DNA of 64,000 bases from Zarea fungicola (taxonomy: Eukaryota > Ascomycota > Sordariomycetes > Hypocreales > Cordycipitaceae), in the NCBI GenBank assembly GCA_900169235.1, contig FWCC01000006.1, positions 124,001-188,000 on the forward strand, in the 5' to 3' direction. Shown here piece after piece: positions 33,907 through 45,135 of the stretch; the first letter of the stretch is position 1, and every line of letters starts with the position of its first letter. The position numbers were made by a program, and so were the translations under genes. The notes under the pieces were generated by a model. The model had not been told where the DNA came from and ran no database searches. It saw only the letters and a list, made by a program, of their open reading frames with translations.

Positions 33907-35031
33907 ATGGACGGAACGGCGCAGGCTGTGCTTAAAGTATGGCTAGTTCTTGAGGCTGTCCGCCGTAATTTTTTATTTTTTATTATTTTTCTGTTCTGCG
34001 CTGACAAATGAATGTTATAGCGGCGCCGTGAGCGTGGTCGGGCGGCGCAGTCTGCCTTTCGGGCCCGCCAGGCGCAGTCGAATAAAGAAATGCGTGCTGA
34101 AAACGCAAAACTCAAGTCAGCCATAGAGTTGATTGCTGCGGCAGCAAGACCAGATGATCGCCCGACTCTGCGGATCAAAATCCAAGAGGCCATCGTAATA
34201 GCCAGGCTGGAGGATCACGTCTCTGCCGGCTCCCAGTCAACCGACTCTGCTGCGCACAATACAGAGAGTTTTGCTCCTCATGAGTTACTGAACAGTTCAC
34301 ATTCTACAAATGAAGATATAAGGAGAAACGCCGTTTTCTCGCAACCTGGCAGCACAGAGCCGACCAACTGCGCCAGTCCTGTCAAGATTGGGCTGAGCTC
34401 GCTGTCAGCGACAAACAGCATCAACTCAGACATTCGCCTCGATCCTTTCCAGTTATGTGGATGCAAGGACGGATTCGGAGCTATCCTACCATTTATGGGC
34501 CGTGGTGGCCTTACCTTTGCCGGCCGGATGTTCTGGCACCTCGTAGAAAGATGCGAGGCAGCCACGGCGCCGGGAAGCGCCTTGCAAGTTCTCTCACTAA
34601 CCGACGTATCATATGAGTTTCAAGAGCTTGTCAAAAGCTTGGACTGTAGAAGGGTTGACATCAAATCCTGGGCCACGGCTATTCAACGACGAGTTGAATC
34701 ACATCAAAGAACCGCTGTTGCGGATGTTCCACCGTTGCCCCTCGCTTCTGACACTCAAATGTGGCAGACATCAAGATGGTTGTCGCCAGTGTTTGCAGAA
34801 AGAAGAATTAGAGAGATAGTTGGTGACGAGGTTTTTGGTGTTTTAGCAAGTCCTATGCTAGATGAAATGCAGAGAAAGAACTCGGCACTTGTGGGCTCAC
34901 CACTGATAAATGATCTTTTAGATAAGCTCACGGGGTCATATGTCTGCTATGGGAGTGGCCCTCACTGGGAAGCGAACTCTCTTGATGCAACTGTTGGCGA
35001 ATGGTGTCGGTCAATTATTAAAGTTGTTTAA
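33907..35031 (+). CDS. bZIP transcription factor (346 aa)
   Basis: Two exons, 33907-33936 and 34021-35031, joined in phase 0 by a GTATGG..TTATAG intron. Exon 1 gives only ten codons. The second exon begins directly with the basic region (R-R-R-E-R-G-R-A-A-Q-S-A-F-R-A-R-Q-A-Q-S) with the conserved R/Q and R contacts, followed by a short leucine/isoleucine heptad (K-L-x-S-A-I-E-L-I). The remainder resembles the C-terminal domain of fungal bZIPs with a DUF3425-like region (F-G-x-I-L-P-F-M-G-R-G-G-L-T-F-A-G-R near residue 160, and W residues downstream). It is probably a nuclear regulator of neighbouring metabolic genes (SDR, MFS, GH127); that link is inference. It is a compact version of fungal Yap/AP-1-like factors without the cysteine-rich domains. 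Confidence 0.82.
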
Positions 35032-38000
35032 AACACTTGTATATAGGGTACTCCATTCTATGAGTAGTGTCGAAAAAAAAACGCGTTCGCCAGGGCTAGC
35101 CAAGAACCGAACAAAATTTCATAATTTATACTGGAACAATAATAAACTACTAGCTACTATAGTACCGGAATACATTGGTGCATTGCCTTTTGGATAATGT
35201 CTAGTCTGAAGGTAACATCAATATCATCGACGCTGATTCCACTTGTACTTTTAATATTATTTGCTTTAACTACAGGCGGCAGGCTATAGCAAAACTATCT
35301 GGACACCTCAAAAAGTCCAGCCAGTTTGTCGTCAATGTATTTAGTCTCCTGCTGATGCATCTTTTCCTGAACGAACGTCTTGTGCGAGGACTCAAGTGAT
35401 TGTGTATACATTGTTGCATCATTATATTTTACTCAGGACAGCTACCAAGACAATTATAACATTGGAGATGGTAAAGAGGTGAAGGGATACACATTTTGTA
35501 CCAGTATGAGTGGTGCTTCTGCAATGATATGTACAGCGAAACCATTCCTGCCTGATTGTGTTCGAACTTGCCTCAGCCAGCCTCCAGAACCCTGCAAATA
35601 TTCATCTTGACGACTGCCCATTCGAATAACTTGGAGCAGGATATACCCTACTCGTACTTTAAGCCCCGGCAAATATGAACTGTTGAGCCCTTATCTTCCC
35701 TGACGATTGATGCACCGACCACCTCTATCCAATCTATAATTCCTTAAAGAGGCTTATTCAGACTTGTGTCTCGACTGTTTCTTGGGCTGTCTAAAATATT
35801 TTTATATACCAAGCTAAACAAATTAATGTTAAGCGCATACCTGATTTTGTGACGAGGTAAAGCTATCACAAAATAGTCAAGCCGCTGCTAATGTATCGAA
35901 ACAGACGCCTTCACAGTTTCCAGCAAACGACCCAGGTGAGCACCGAGCCATTGAATATGCGACAATGAAGTCTCTCACGTATTTATCATAATAAATGCCA
36001 GCTATTGCCCGCCCAAAATGCACAGTAATTTCCACACTTTACTCCGTACGCCACGACTATGTCTGAAATAGAAAATAGTCCGAATAAGCCCATAGTTATT
36101 AATAATTAGACTGCCCATAAGATTATTGATATGAATCCCGATACTAGTGCCGGACAGGTGTGACTCGTATGGAAATACATCCAACAATCCATTACAAATT
36201 CCACCCGTGTCAGAGGCTGCAGGAACGAGTTGTCGGAAATGTAATGATAATCGGGCTTGCCTCAGCCTCGAGGCAGCTCCACTTGTACGAAAACAGTTGA
36301 CGCGGAAAAGTGCATCATGCATTTTCATTTGCCGAGGTAGGTTAAAAAAAATAGACATGGTAGTTTCCTAATGGGAGTCTTGAGTTTCAGCTCTCAGCGT
36401 ATGGGTGTCACGGCTTACCGTACAGAAAATTCCACAGACGGAAACGTTGTGGAGAGGCAAGGCGTTGTTCGCCCGAGAGACAAATCACAGCATAGTCAAG
36501 AGTTTAGATTATTCAATGGCTGCACTTTCAATACTCTTCATGCATGAATTGCCCGGTTGCACGGACCACAAAGGCCAACGCCCGTCAGATCTTAGGTCGC
36601 AGGCCGCATCTGCGCCACCGAACCGTGCAGGCGACAGAACCTGGTCTAGAACGCACCTGTAACTAGTCCCTTTACCCCACAAAGTCGGACTTGGATCTTA
36701 GGCCAGATGTTGGAGAATTGGTAACCGGTTAGCAAGGGATGGGCATAGTTCACCGACGGACAGCCGCGAAGTGGGCAGCAATGAGGGCCGTATTGGGCGC
36801 CCTCCAAAGTAGTTACCAGAGCCAACTCCACTGGAGCCATACGAGTATTGGTTGTGACCATTGTCCTAAATCAGCCACAAATCGGTGGGAGGAAGGAGAT
36901 GGAAATCACCCGTCAGAGCTGAGACCCAAAGAAAGCCACCTACCCACCAACAGGCATGTGGGTTGCCCTCCCGCGATGGAGTCTTCCGATTCAATACATA
37001 TAGAACACCTATCAGAGGCGGAAAATTACTCATTCGTTTAGCATGTGGTGGATGCTACAAAGTTAACCGAGTGAACTAGTGTTTTTTTATTACATTAAAT
37101 AAAACTGGCCCTGTTTTAACTAATTTTGGTCAAACCAATGAAAACGTCCGAATCTACTGGTAGAGCACCTAAGAGTGTGCCCCTGGCAATAGACCGCGAA
37201 TGCATGGTGACAAGTGCAACACTGGTGCCTGGCCTGACTGCGGTAAATGAACCCAGTTTATCATACATCCAGCCTTATGGAACTAGGTTCATACGTCATG
37301 AGGACCCCATAGTTCCAAAGAGCTATTCCCAAAATGCCCGATGAATGTCTGAATACAGGGGCGGAGAGCAGCTACCCCATTCTATCCCGGAGACCCATGA
37401 ATAGCAGGAACGAGAACCGCGAGACTACATACCCGTAACAACTAGTATATATTAAAAACTAGTGATGAGTGACTATCTAGCCCCTGTTCTGAGGGACCAG
37501 TTTGTTCTAGCGCCTGTGGAACCAACTAATTTGAGAATTGCAGCAAGACTAGTAACAAGGTTGGTCGCCCGGCTTAGCTGGCGGACTTTAAGGACTTTTA
37601 CAGTCCGAAGTTATTCGCCTTACCATCAGCCTTCACGGCACTTGATTTCATAGTTTTCGTTAGTAATATGTGTTACACATGAAATAATAGCACATGGGTA
37701 TCATGAGTTATCGCCTTTGGACTCATACGGGAAGACTCAGTAGGTCGCGAGCTGTGAGCGAATCGAGGAGGTTGTCACAACGAGGAATTATCAAGAGAGC
37801 GATAGTAACATGATGAGCCAAATGAGTACGAAGAAAAAGGTCCTTTACACTTGATTGATGATATAAGGAGAAACAGGCAATGGACGCAGGTGTAAGAGGT
37901 GGCAGGGTAGCTGAGAAGAAGTGGTATCTACCGTAGTACCCGCACGGTTTCTATACTTGGTAACTCTCCAGCTGTCATAGATACGGGTGAAAAAGCTGAG

Positions 38001-38198
38001 GTGGGAAATCATCAGAGGTAATTGAGCTACCCGAATTGAGAGTTGCCGCGGTTGAGAGGGTACCCGTGCGCGCCGCGCAACAAGCCGTCAAGTATAAAAG
38101 CAGACATCTTTCCGGACCAAGTAGACATATCACTCACCAAACCAAGTAAACAATCTCTTGGAAACCTGTTCTTCTACTATCTCTTGGTCTACTTTACC
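35032..38198. other. Gene-poor region with no supported genes
   Basis: More than 3 kb without a credible gene. Short open frames (35380-35610, 36002-36371, 36405-36662, 37126-37344) have no domain and no splice continuity. The sequence could be decayed transposon or duplicate DNA. The last 200 bases form the promoter of the secreted protein at 38199. Confidence 0.5.
38093..38100 (+). promoter_or_regulatory. TATA box of the secreted-protein gene
   Basis: TATAAAAG about 100 bases before the start codon of the secreted protein at 38199, in the right orientation and context (followed by an AC-rich leader). A canonical TATA box fits inducible, strongly regulated fungal genes. Confidence 0.5.
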
Positions 38199-39022
38199 AT
38201 GCATTTCTTGCACCTCACCACGTTGTTCGGCCTGGTGGCCTCGAATGCTTTGCCGAACATTATGCCCATCTTCGAGCGCGGTGAGGGTTTGAACATCACC
38301 CAGGAAGAGGCTCATGAAAATGTCATGGCAAGCATTCCTGCCGAGTTCATCGTGAATTCTAATGACCTAGAGGCCTACATTGCAAATCATCAAGGTACGT
38401 CATCCTTTTTTCGCGGTTCTCATACTGCTGTCGATTTCTAACATTCTCAGGTGCCAATTATACAATCTACCTCAGCGATGTAGGTGCGTTTGTCGACATG
38501 GCAACGATTGGAAACGCAGCGCCAAACGACCTACAGAAACGAGAGAGTGGACCATGCATTGCACCGCAACACTACACCAGAACCTACACGAAGCAGGCTG
38601 GTCAGTGGTATGATGCTTGGCATCCCGCCTCCTCGTGCCTTTGGACTGGGAACTCCAATGCTGGTGGATCTCAATCCTTGATGTCGTCTTCATCGCTCGC
38701 GATAGAAACCAGTATAGAACTGGATTACAACGTCATAAAAGATATTCTGGGACTCACTCTTGGCATAACCGTCACACGAACATGGTCCGAGTCAAAGACC
38801 ATTCTTTGCACCGTCAAGCCTAACAGTGTTGTCCAAACCTGGTCCCAGCAGTACATTGCCTGGGGATGGTTCTGGTCTCAGACATGCCCGGTGGATAAGC
38901 GATGTGGTAGTTGTTCCGCTGAGAAGGTCTTGGGAGGAGCTACTGCCCCTGCAGTGAACCCGAATACTGGACTCCACGTCAATTATGGCTGCAGTACGGG
39001 AGCGAGCAAAGTTAAATGCTGA
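38199..39022 (+). CDS. Secreted protein with Kex2 site, unknown family (255 aa)
   Basis: Two exons, 38199-38394 and 38451-39022 (intron GTACGT..TCTCAG). A signal peptide of about 17 residues is followed by an N-terminal propeptide-like region (about 18-100) that ends in the dibasic Lys-Arg of D-L-Q-K-R-E-S. The mature domain of about 150 residues has ten cysteines and many Trp (A-W-G-W-F-W-S-Q-T-C), ending with C-S-T-G-A-S-K-V-K-C. The architecture of signal peptide, propeptide, Kex2 cut and Cys/Trp-rich domain is common in fungal effectors, antimicrobial proteins and secreted cytolysin-like proteins. I cannot assign a family and do not infer activity. It has a canonical TATA box and a polypurine tract directly downstream. 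Confidence 0.8.
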
Positions 39023-40680
39023 GTGGAATGCCCCTCTGCAGCTAAGACTACTTGAACCGGCCGTTGAAATCGTTTACCCAACTCTGAATAAGAAGGGGAG
39101 GGTGGGGGAAGGGGAAGAAGGAGAAAGCTGAAGAGGAAGGGAAGATTGAACAGGGGAGGGAGTGGAAAGCTGGGGAAACGGGTAACAACGAAAGAGAAAG
39201 AGAGCAGCTAGAGGCTCACCAGTCAAATTTGAGAAAAGAAACAGCTGTAACAATGTTTTCCTCTAGCTAGAGCTTTTATGCAAAATTTTGAAATGTTGAC
39301 CGATTGACCGAGTTTTGAGTCTCACTGCTGCAAATTTGCCATATCCAGCGAGGTGCTGTACTCATACCTATACAACATGCCGAGTTTGGACCTGCTGTAC
39401 AAAAGCCATACTACCCTAGTGATAACCAGTAGCTGTACCACATTTTATTGCGCCAAAAAAATACTAATTCGAACGAGAACTGGCTCTCATTCGGGGAATT
39501 TCAGCCTTCAGCAACCGTCAACTTATAACAAAGCTTCTCTTCATTTAACCAGCGTACAACTGTTCTGGATACTCTACTCCCAATTCTCGCCCTTGGTCTA
39601 GTTGGCCGGCAGATCCGCCGATCATCACCTGCGAGGAGCTTAAGGCTGAAACTGCACAGACCCATGTGAGGCTGAGCTGTTCGGCACCCTATCCCGATTG
39701 TCAAGTTCTCCAAGTCTCCGAAAGAGGAGCTATGACTGCCGAAAAGAGTTCCCTAGGGTTTAGGGGCGGAATCCATGACAAACCTGGCGTTGCTGCTTAC
39801 TTTCGTTATGTCGTGGCGTCGTGGCTTGGTCCACTCGTGATTTTTCTTACATCAACAGCATGTCCCGTTTTGGAAATTGGTCACCTGTGTTGGAAACCAT
39901 CCATTTAACGGGTAGGGCATCCTTCCAAAAGGCCCGCGCTAGTCCAATTTACGTCGCCCAAGCTGCAGCCAGGGCAGCTTACGGTGGAATGTGTATAATC
40001 ATAAAATCAGTCACTGCCAAAGCGCCAGCAAAAGCGTTTGGGCATGACCGGCTGCCGACCCGGTCATACATTGCAAGAAAGAGTCGTCATCTATTCTCAA
40101 TGGCAATGTGACCTGTCTTTAATATGCCGTAGATTCCGTCAATGGGAAGATGTCCGCAATCACTGTGTCGGGAAGGTTGGGGATAGCATGAAGAAGGTGA
40201 TGAGATAGGTAGCAAGGATGTGGCTAGAATATGGATGTAGATTGATCACAATGACTCTACTGGAGAGGAAAACGTCCTCTACAGACCACTGAACGCCGTT
40301 ATCTCGCCCATTAGTAGCCACTGTCTGCGCGTGACGCGACCAGAGTCGTGACGCATTGTCAAGTCATTGAGCATCATTGTCATTCTGTATTCAAAGGAGA
40401 GGGTTTTTATTGAATTTCAACCAGTATTGTAAGGCTTCCCTTTCCATAATAAAATTGATACAGAAAATATGGCGGCGGCACTTAAAATCAACAGATCCAG
40501 AATCTACCACTGCACTGCGAGTATGAACAAGCTGCCTATTGCTTGCGGCATGCATGCCACAGAAAACAGTCTACATTGACGCTTGCCACTATAATTCAGA
40601 GTAATATGTCAATGTTGGCTGAGACATCCAAGAAATCCCTGTATTTCCAGCAATACTCCCTAGCTGCCGGTTCAACTAGA
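39023..40680. other. Intergenic region, polypurine tract at its start
   Basis: No gene. It starts with the 3' region of the secreted protein and the polypurine tract at 39088-39206; later frames such as 39666-39908 and 39821-40111 lack domains. Confidence 0.5.
39088..39206 (+). repeat. Polypurine (G/A-rich) tract
   Basis: About 120 bases almost entirely of G and A on the plus strand, with many GGGG and GGAAGG blocks and few pyrimidine interruptions. It lies about 65 bases past the stop codon of the secreted protein. Such tracts can form triplex or quadruplex DNA; this is structural inference only. Confidence 0.7.
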
Positions 40681-40832
40681 TCAGGGCTGGACATCTTACG
40701 AATTGGTTGATCGAATCGATCGATTTATTCGATGCCAAGTCCTACGAATATCAAATTAAACCACTAGTCTACTCAATAGATTCGATTTAATAAGGGTCAC
40801 ATTCGATAGGTTCAATAAATGTCCAACCCTGA
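40681..40832. mobile_element. MITE-like element with terminal inverted repeats
   Basis: Ends read TCAGGGCTGGACAT (40681-40694) and ATGTCCAACCCTGA (40819-40832), inverted copies differing at one base; similarity extends imperfectly inward for about 35 bases. The 152-bp interior is rich in TCGATTCGATC-type palindromes and has no ORF. Flanks CTAGA and CTAGG suggest a target duplication, not a perfect one. The CAGGG start resembles hAT-type non-autonomous elements. No transposase is visible in the window. Confidence 0.65.
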
Positions 40833-42647
40833 CTAGGCCGCTATGATGTAGCAGCCTAGCGATGGTGCCAAGCTTAGAGACAAGGCGTATTGAGCATCAT
40901 GCCTGGGAATCGTATCAAGCTGCCCAAAAATTCGCTGCCAAAGATGAAGTCAAGGCTAAAGCGGCATTTCGCAATGATGCGCATACTGTGATACAGAATC
41001 CCGTGTCTTCAACCGGCTGGTACTGAGTTGATACACTAGAGGGGACGAGGAGTCAAGGTTGGCAAGATGGTGAAGCATTTCTGGATGGTTTGACTACAAT
41101 GGCGGTCGATCAATGTACTGACAAGTTTCCAAGGTTACGAGCACGGATATGGTATCACTGTATCAGCCTGAAGAGACAAAGCAGACAATTACAGCGTTGT
41201 GGGTAACCGAGCACAAGCAGACTTCAACAACGGGCCAAAGTAGAGGATGCAGTGCAGCGGTTGCGGAACAATCTATGCTTGATGAACAACCCGACATTGC
41301 GCAATTTCAAGAAACCATCAAGTTCCTTTACAAGGGAGTCTACAACAACCCCTTTATATTTACATCAAACCTTTCCTCAGTTGCCCCATAATTACAAGCC
41401 ATGAATCTGCTACCGTTTCGTCAAGACACTTCCTGCCTCTGAAACGTCCCAGGACCAGAGGTTAGCGGCTCAAAATTTGACTTTAAAGTAGAGCTGGATT
41501 GTTTACGTTCCGTTTTTACATTCCTAGAAGCAGAAATAAAGCAGTTTTTATCATGTGAAAAGACAGCAAGTAATAATATTGGGTGCGCCACCGTAAGCAC
41601 CAACAACAGTATACTCCACTATCGACACACTAACTTTTCAATTGAATCAACAGTATGTAGCAACTTGGGTATTTTTCGCTTTGGCATTCCTAACCGGGCT
41701 AGTTAACTAATGGATCTAACGACTCAACGGCCGCCACTACTCTTGTTGCCAAGCTCTACAGGGCCTGGTACTTCGAGCCGAAACTCAGTGTCGGTTCACT
41801 GCGTAAAGCTATTTTTAAATGCTGCTTCACTTCACGTTATCACTGCTTAGCTAAGCAAAGGCCAAGTATTTACGCAGTTGTAACGTTTACTTTGAGACAA
41901 CAATCAGCCATTCTACCATTGAATTAGACTTATGACACTTGCCAAGTCGTTAGGCGTTAAGGGTATTCACCTGTCAGCTATGAGTCTAGTGTTTAAAAAT
42001 GTATTAATCACTTCATGATATCGGGAGCTCATGGAGCTACTATGTGAGTATACTCGGCCAACTTCAGAGGAGTAAATTTAGCATCGACATCAATTGTCAT
42101 AGTGCCAAAACTTTGACTATAATGCTTTGAAACTAGCTTTTTCATTCAAAACTTGAAATTTTTGTTTCCTTTACTCTTTCGTCTTTCCAGTCGCATCCAT
42201 CCTCTTTACTCTCTCTCTTGCCCTGTGCGATCCTCGGCCATACCTTGAGTACATAACGAACTCTTATCTAACTTATGCTTTGCGAATCAGCGCAAGCAGA
42301 AAAAAAGCGTGAGCAGAGTGGAAAGGATCCAATTCCCACTGCCAAGAAAGCAAAGTATGGAGGGCTGAGATCTAATGACTCGGTCATTTAATTTTGGCAA
42401 AGGCCTTGTGTGAGATCTACGTTGGGCCGAGTCGTTAAAATTAACCATAAACATCTGTCCCACAAGGCTTCAACATGCGGCCCCCACATGACTCGTTGCC
42501 AGTAGCTGTCGGCCTTTGTCATAAAGTAGCCATCCTAACATCTTAAAACGAGACAACACATGAAACAACGGCGACGTCCTCTCTGCTTTGGTCACTCTTT
42601 TCTGATTACAACCCTAAAGAGCAAACACATATTTTCTCTCGGCAGTC
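40833..42647. other. Gene-poor region before the Zn2Cys6 regulator
   Basis: A small frame at 40863-41027 (54 codons) and one at 41149-41391 have no recognisable domains. From about 42150 onwards CT-rich stretches form the probable promoter and leader of the regulator gene. No RNA gene is visible. Confidence 0.45.
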
Positions 42648-44470
42648 ATGATAAAGCCGCCGCAGCCTCCACGTGCGTTGCGCAGCCGTCGATGCAGGCA
42701 ATGTCGGCAGAAGAAGATCAGGGTGAGTTGCTACGCCGACAGCCCACCAACCTACCATTTCAGGCTCAGTAAACACATGAGATTTGGCAAAGACAAGCCC
42801 TGGCTAATTGACAACCATTGATGGCCACCAAGGAATAGTGCGACTATGCAAGCGCGGGCTGTAGCGCCTGCGTCAAAGCGAAAGCGAAATGCGAACCGTA
42901 CAAGCTCGAATATTTCTTTATAAATTCGGAATCTGAAAATATACAAAAAGAGCACAAACTTGCGCCAGTAAAGCTACTACAAGAAAAACCGTGGCTTGTT
43001 GCGACGACTGCACATCAAGGCTCATTTCCGAGCTTGCAACTGGCACGGCACAATGAAAATTATGCAACTGTATCCGCACAATCAGCTGCGCTGCTGAAGC
43101 AACAAGCAGACGATACATGGTTTGAATGGGACATCATGGAACATGTGTCACAGCAATGCAATCTACCCTCCGCCCGGGATCTCGCCCAAAGTCCAATGCT
43201 TCTCCACGGTTCACTCGCCCGTGCGGGCGTTTTTGACTTATTCCTGCAGTACTACTTGCCGGATAGCAGGCAATTCCGGGTTCAGTCGTCATCGAGGGAA
43301 TGGTTAGCTACCGTGTACGAGAATCGCAATACATTGCCGTCGCTGGAAGCTTCAGCGTGCGCACTAGGGATGCTAGCCCTCAGTCGACTTAACCACGACA
43401 CAGCGATGCAGCGATGCAGCTTCAGTCTCTACGGATCTTCTCTCCGTTCCACACAACGGCATATTGCGCAGATTGAATGCACTAGTGCCAAATGGCTTAG
43501 GGTTCTAGAGACGATTAATCTCCTCTCCTTGTTCGAGGTCAGCTTCTCCATCCTTTACCTCGAAATCTGACCAGAAAAAGCCTGCTAACTTGTGTCATCT
43601 TCTACGGCTAGACACTCGCCCCTCAACTCCGCGGACAAACTACTTTGAGTCACGCTGCTGGGCTTGCTGCATTGCTCCAGATGGCAGGTCCAAAAGCATT
43701 TCGAGACAAGAGGGCGCACAACATATTCATACACGCTCGCAGTGCAATTGTAAGTTGCGTCTGGTATATCATTTGGCTGTATCTGCTGCTGCTGACTGAA
43801 TCTCTCTTTTACTTAGCTATATACTGCGGTTCTCGAGGAGAGAGCGACGTTTCTCGCAGAACAGGCTTGGCTTGAAGAGCCGTGGACGCACACTCCCAAG
43901 ACCAACAGTAGTTCTGTTTTGGATATAATTACCCTAATTCCAGCCATGTTTGGCTTGACCAGGGCCATACAAGCTTCAGTGGAACATGACTGCGAATACA
44001 AGCATCTACTGGAGGATTTTGATGCACTGTCGATGCGTATGCGAGCCATGCATAGAGAGGCATCTACCATGGTCAAGCAGGTATACGAAACGGGATTCTC
44101 TAGCAATGTTCACGAATTTGCGGCCGTGCAGTTGCATGCATGCTGCGAACTGCTACATTTCGACGCTGTACAACGCATTTCGCAACATGCTGAAACTTGT
44201 CCGCGAATCTTCGCCAAGTACGTCGACGAGGCAGCGGATTCTAAGCTCCACATGGAGGCTGTTGCCAAGACAATAATCTCGCATATAGTCAGCTTGAATA
44301 CAGAGGATTGTGGCTTCATTACGGCAAACATGCTCTTCTTGCCGATGCTGGCAGCAGGCCGATTCTTGAAGAGCAATAATAGTGAAGATGGGGAGATTAT
44401 GGCTTCCTGTCAGCGGATGGTAAATACATTGATAAATAGGGGATTCCATTTCTTGCGGGCTTTTGCTTGA
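42648..44470 (+). CDS. Zn2Cys6 transcription factor (521 aa)
   Basis: Four exons: 42648-42722, 42839-43537, 43612-43749 and 43817-44470, all phase 0. The Zn2Cys6 domain is split by intron 1 directly before its third cysteine. Joined, it reads C-x2-C-x6-C-x6-C-x2-C-x6-C with the expected basic stretch (R-Q-K-K-I-R) between Cys2 and Cys3, all six ligands intact. The remaining 450 residues are helical and typical of short fungal C6 regulators of the 'fungal-specific transcription factor' type (A-x-x-A-x-x-x-x-L-x-L x heptads, no Walker motifs). The start codon is chosen because it gives a basic N-terminus adjoining the finger. It converges on the ABCC transporter gene, a pairing often seen for regulator and exporter; that link is inference. 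Confidence 0.85.
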
Positions 44471-45135
44471 TTTCATCTCGCAATATATGAATCGTTAGAC
44501 TGCTGGCGATTGCGAATAAAAGCCGCAGATGTAGTACAAATAGTATGAGAGAGAGATGACTGCAGTGCTAAAATAACAGAAATAACAGAGATTTCAGAAA
44601 CAAATGGCAAAAAGGTTGTAAAGTTTGGTACAATGACATGTAAATCACACATCAAGTCCTGGCCCGTTTCGGCTCTCGACCTTCGTTCAAAGGGCCGAGC
44701 AAGGCCAATCTACTTAAAGAGCCCTTATAATAATTATAAAGTAAGTTATTAAATTCCTCCTACCTATCTTTACTAAAGAAGGGTGGTGAAATAGTTTAGT
44801 AGTTATGGTTATTGCCTAATACCTTCTCGCTAATCCTTATAATGGGGTAAGATGTGGTCGTCGGAAATGGGAAACAGCCCTCCGGTATAGACAAACTACT
44901 AGGCTTGGATGACCATCCTAGCCGCCTTTTGGCAGCCATTGTCCGGAGCTAGATGTTCGAGAGCCTAACCGGATATGACTCCAAAGTACAGCGGGGGAGG
45001 ATGCAGTTATCCTTGCGACAAAATAGTTCCTAGGCAGGCTGGGCTACGTGGTGAGGCGTGCGCCGCCACGCCTAAAAAGTCGACCTGTTGCTGCCCAAGC
45101 TGAATGAATGACGTGGCTATGCGCTTGGGATTGGC
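44471..45135. other. Convergent 3' space between regulator and ABCC transporter
   Basis: 665 bases. It contains a perfect 7-bp stem (AGGCGTG at 45054-45060 and CACGCCT at 45067-45073, six-base loop) and a tRNA-like A-box at about 44793 without a matching B-box. No gene is supported. Confidence 0.5.

Noticed and set aside
44761..44890. tRNA-like A-box (TAGTTTAGTAG) suggesting a tRNA or SINE
   Set aside because: No acceptable B-box (GGTTCGANTCC) or cloverleaf pairing follows, so it is not reported as an RNA gene.
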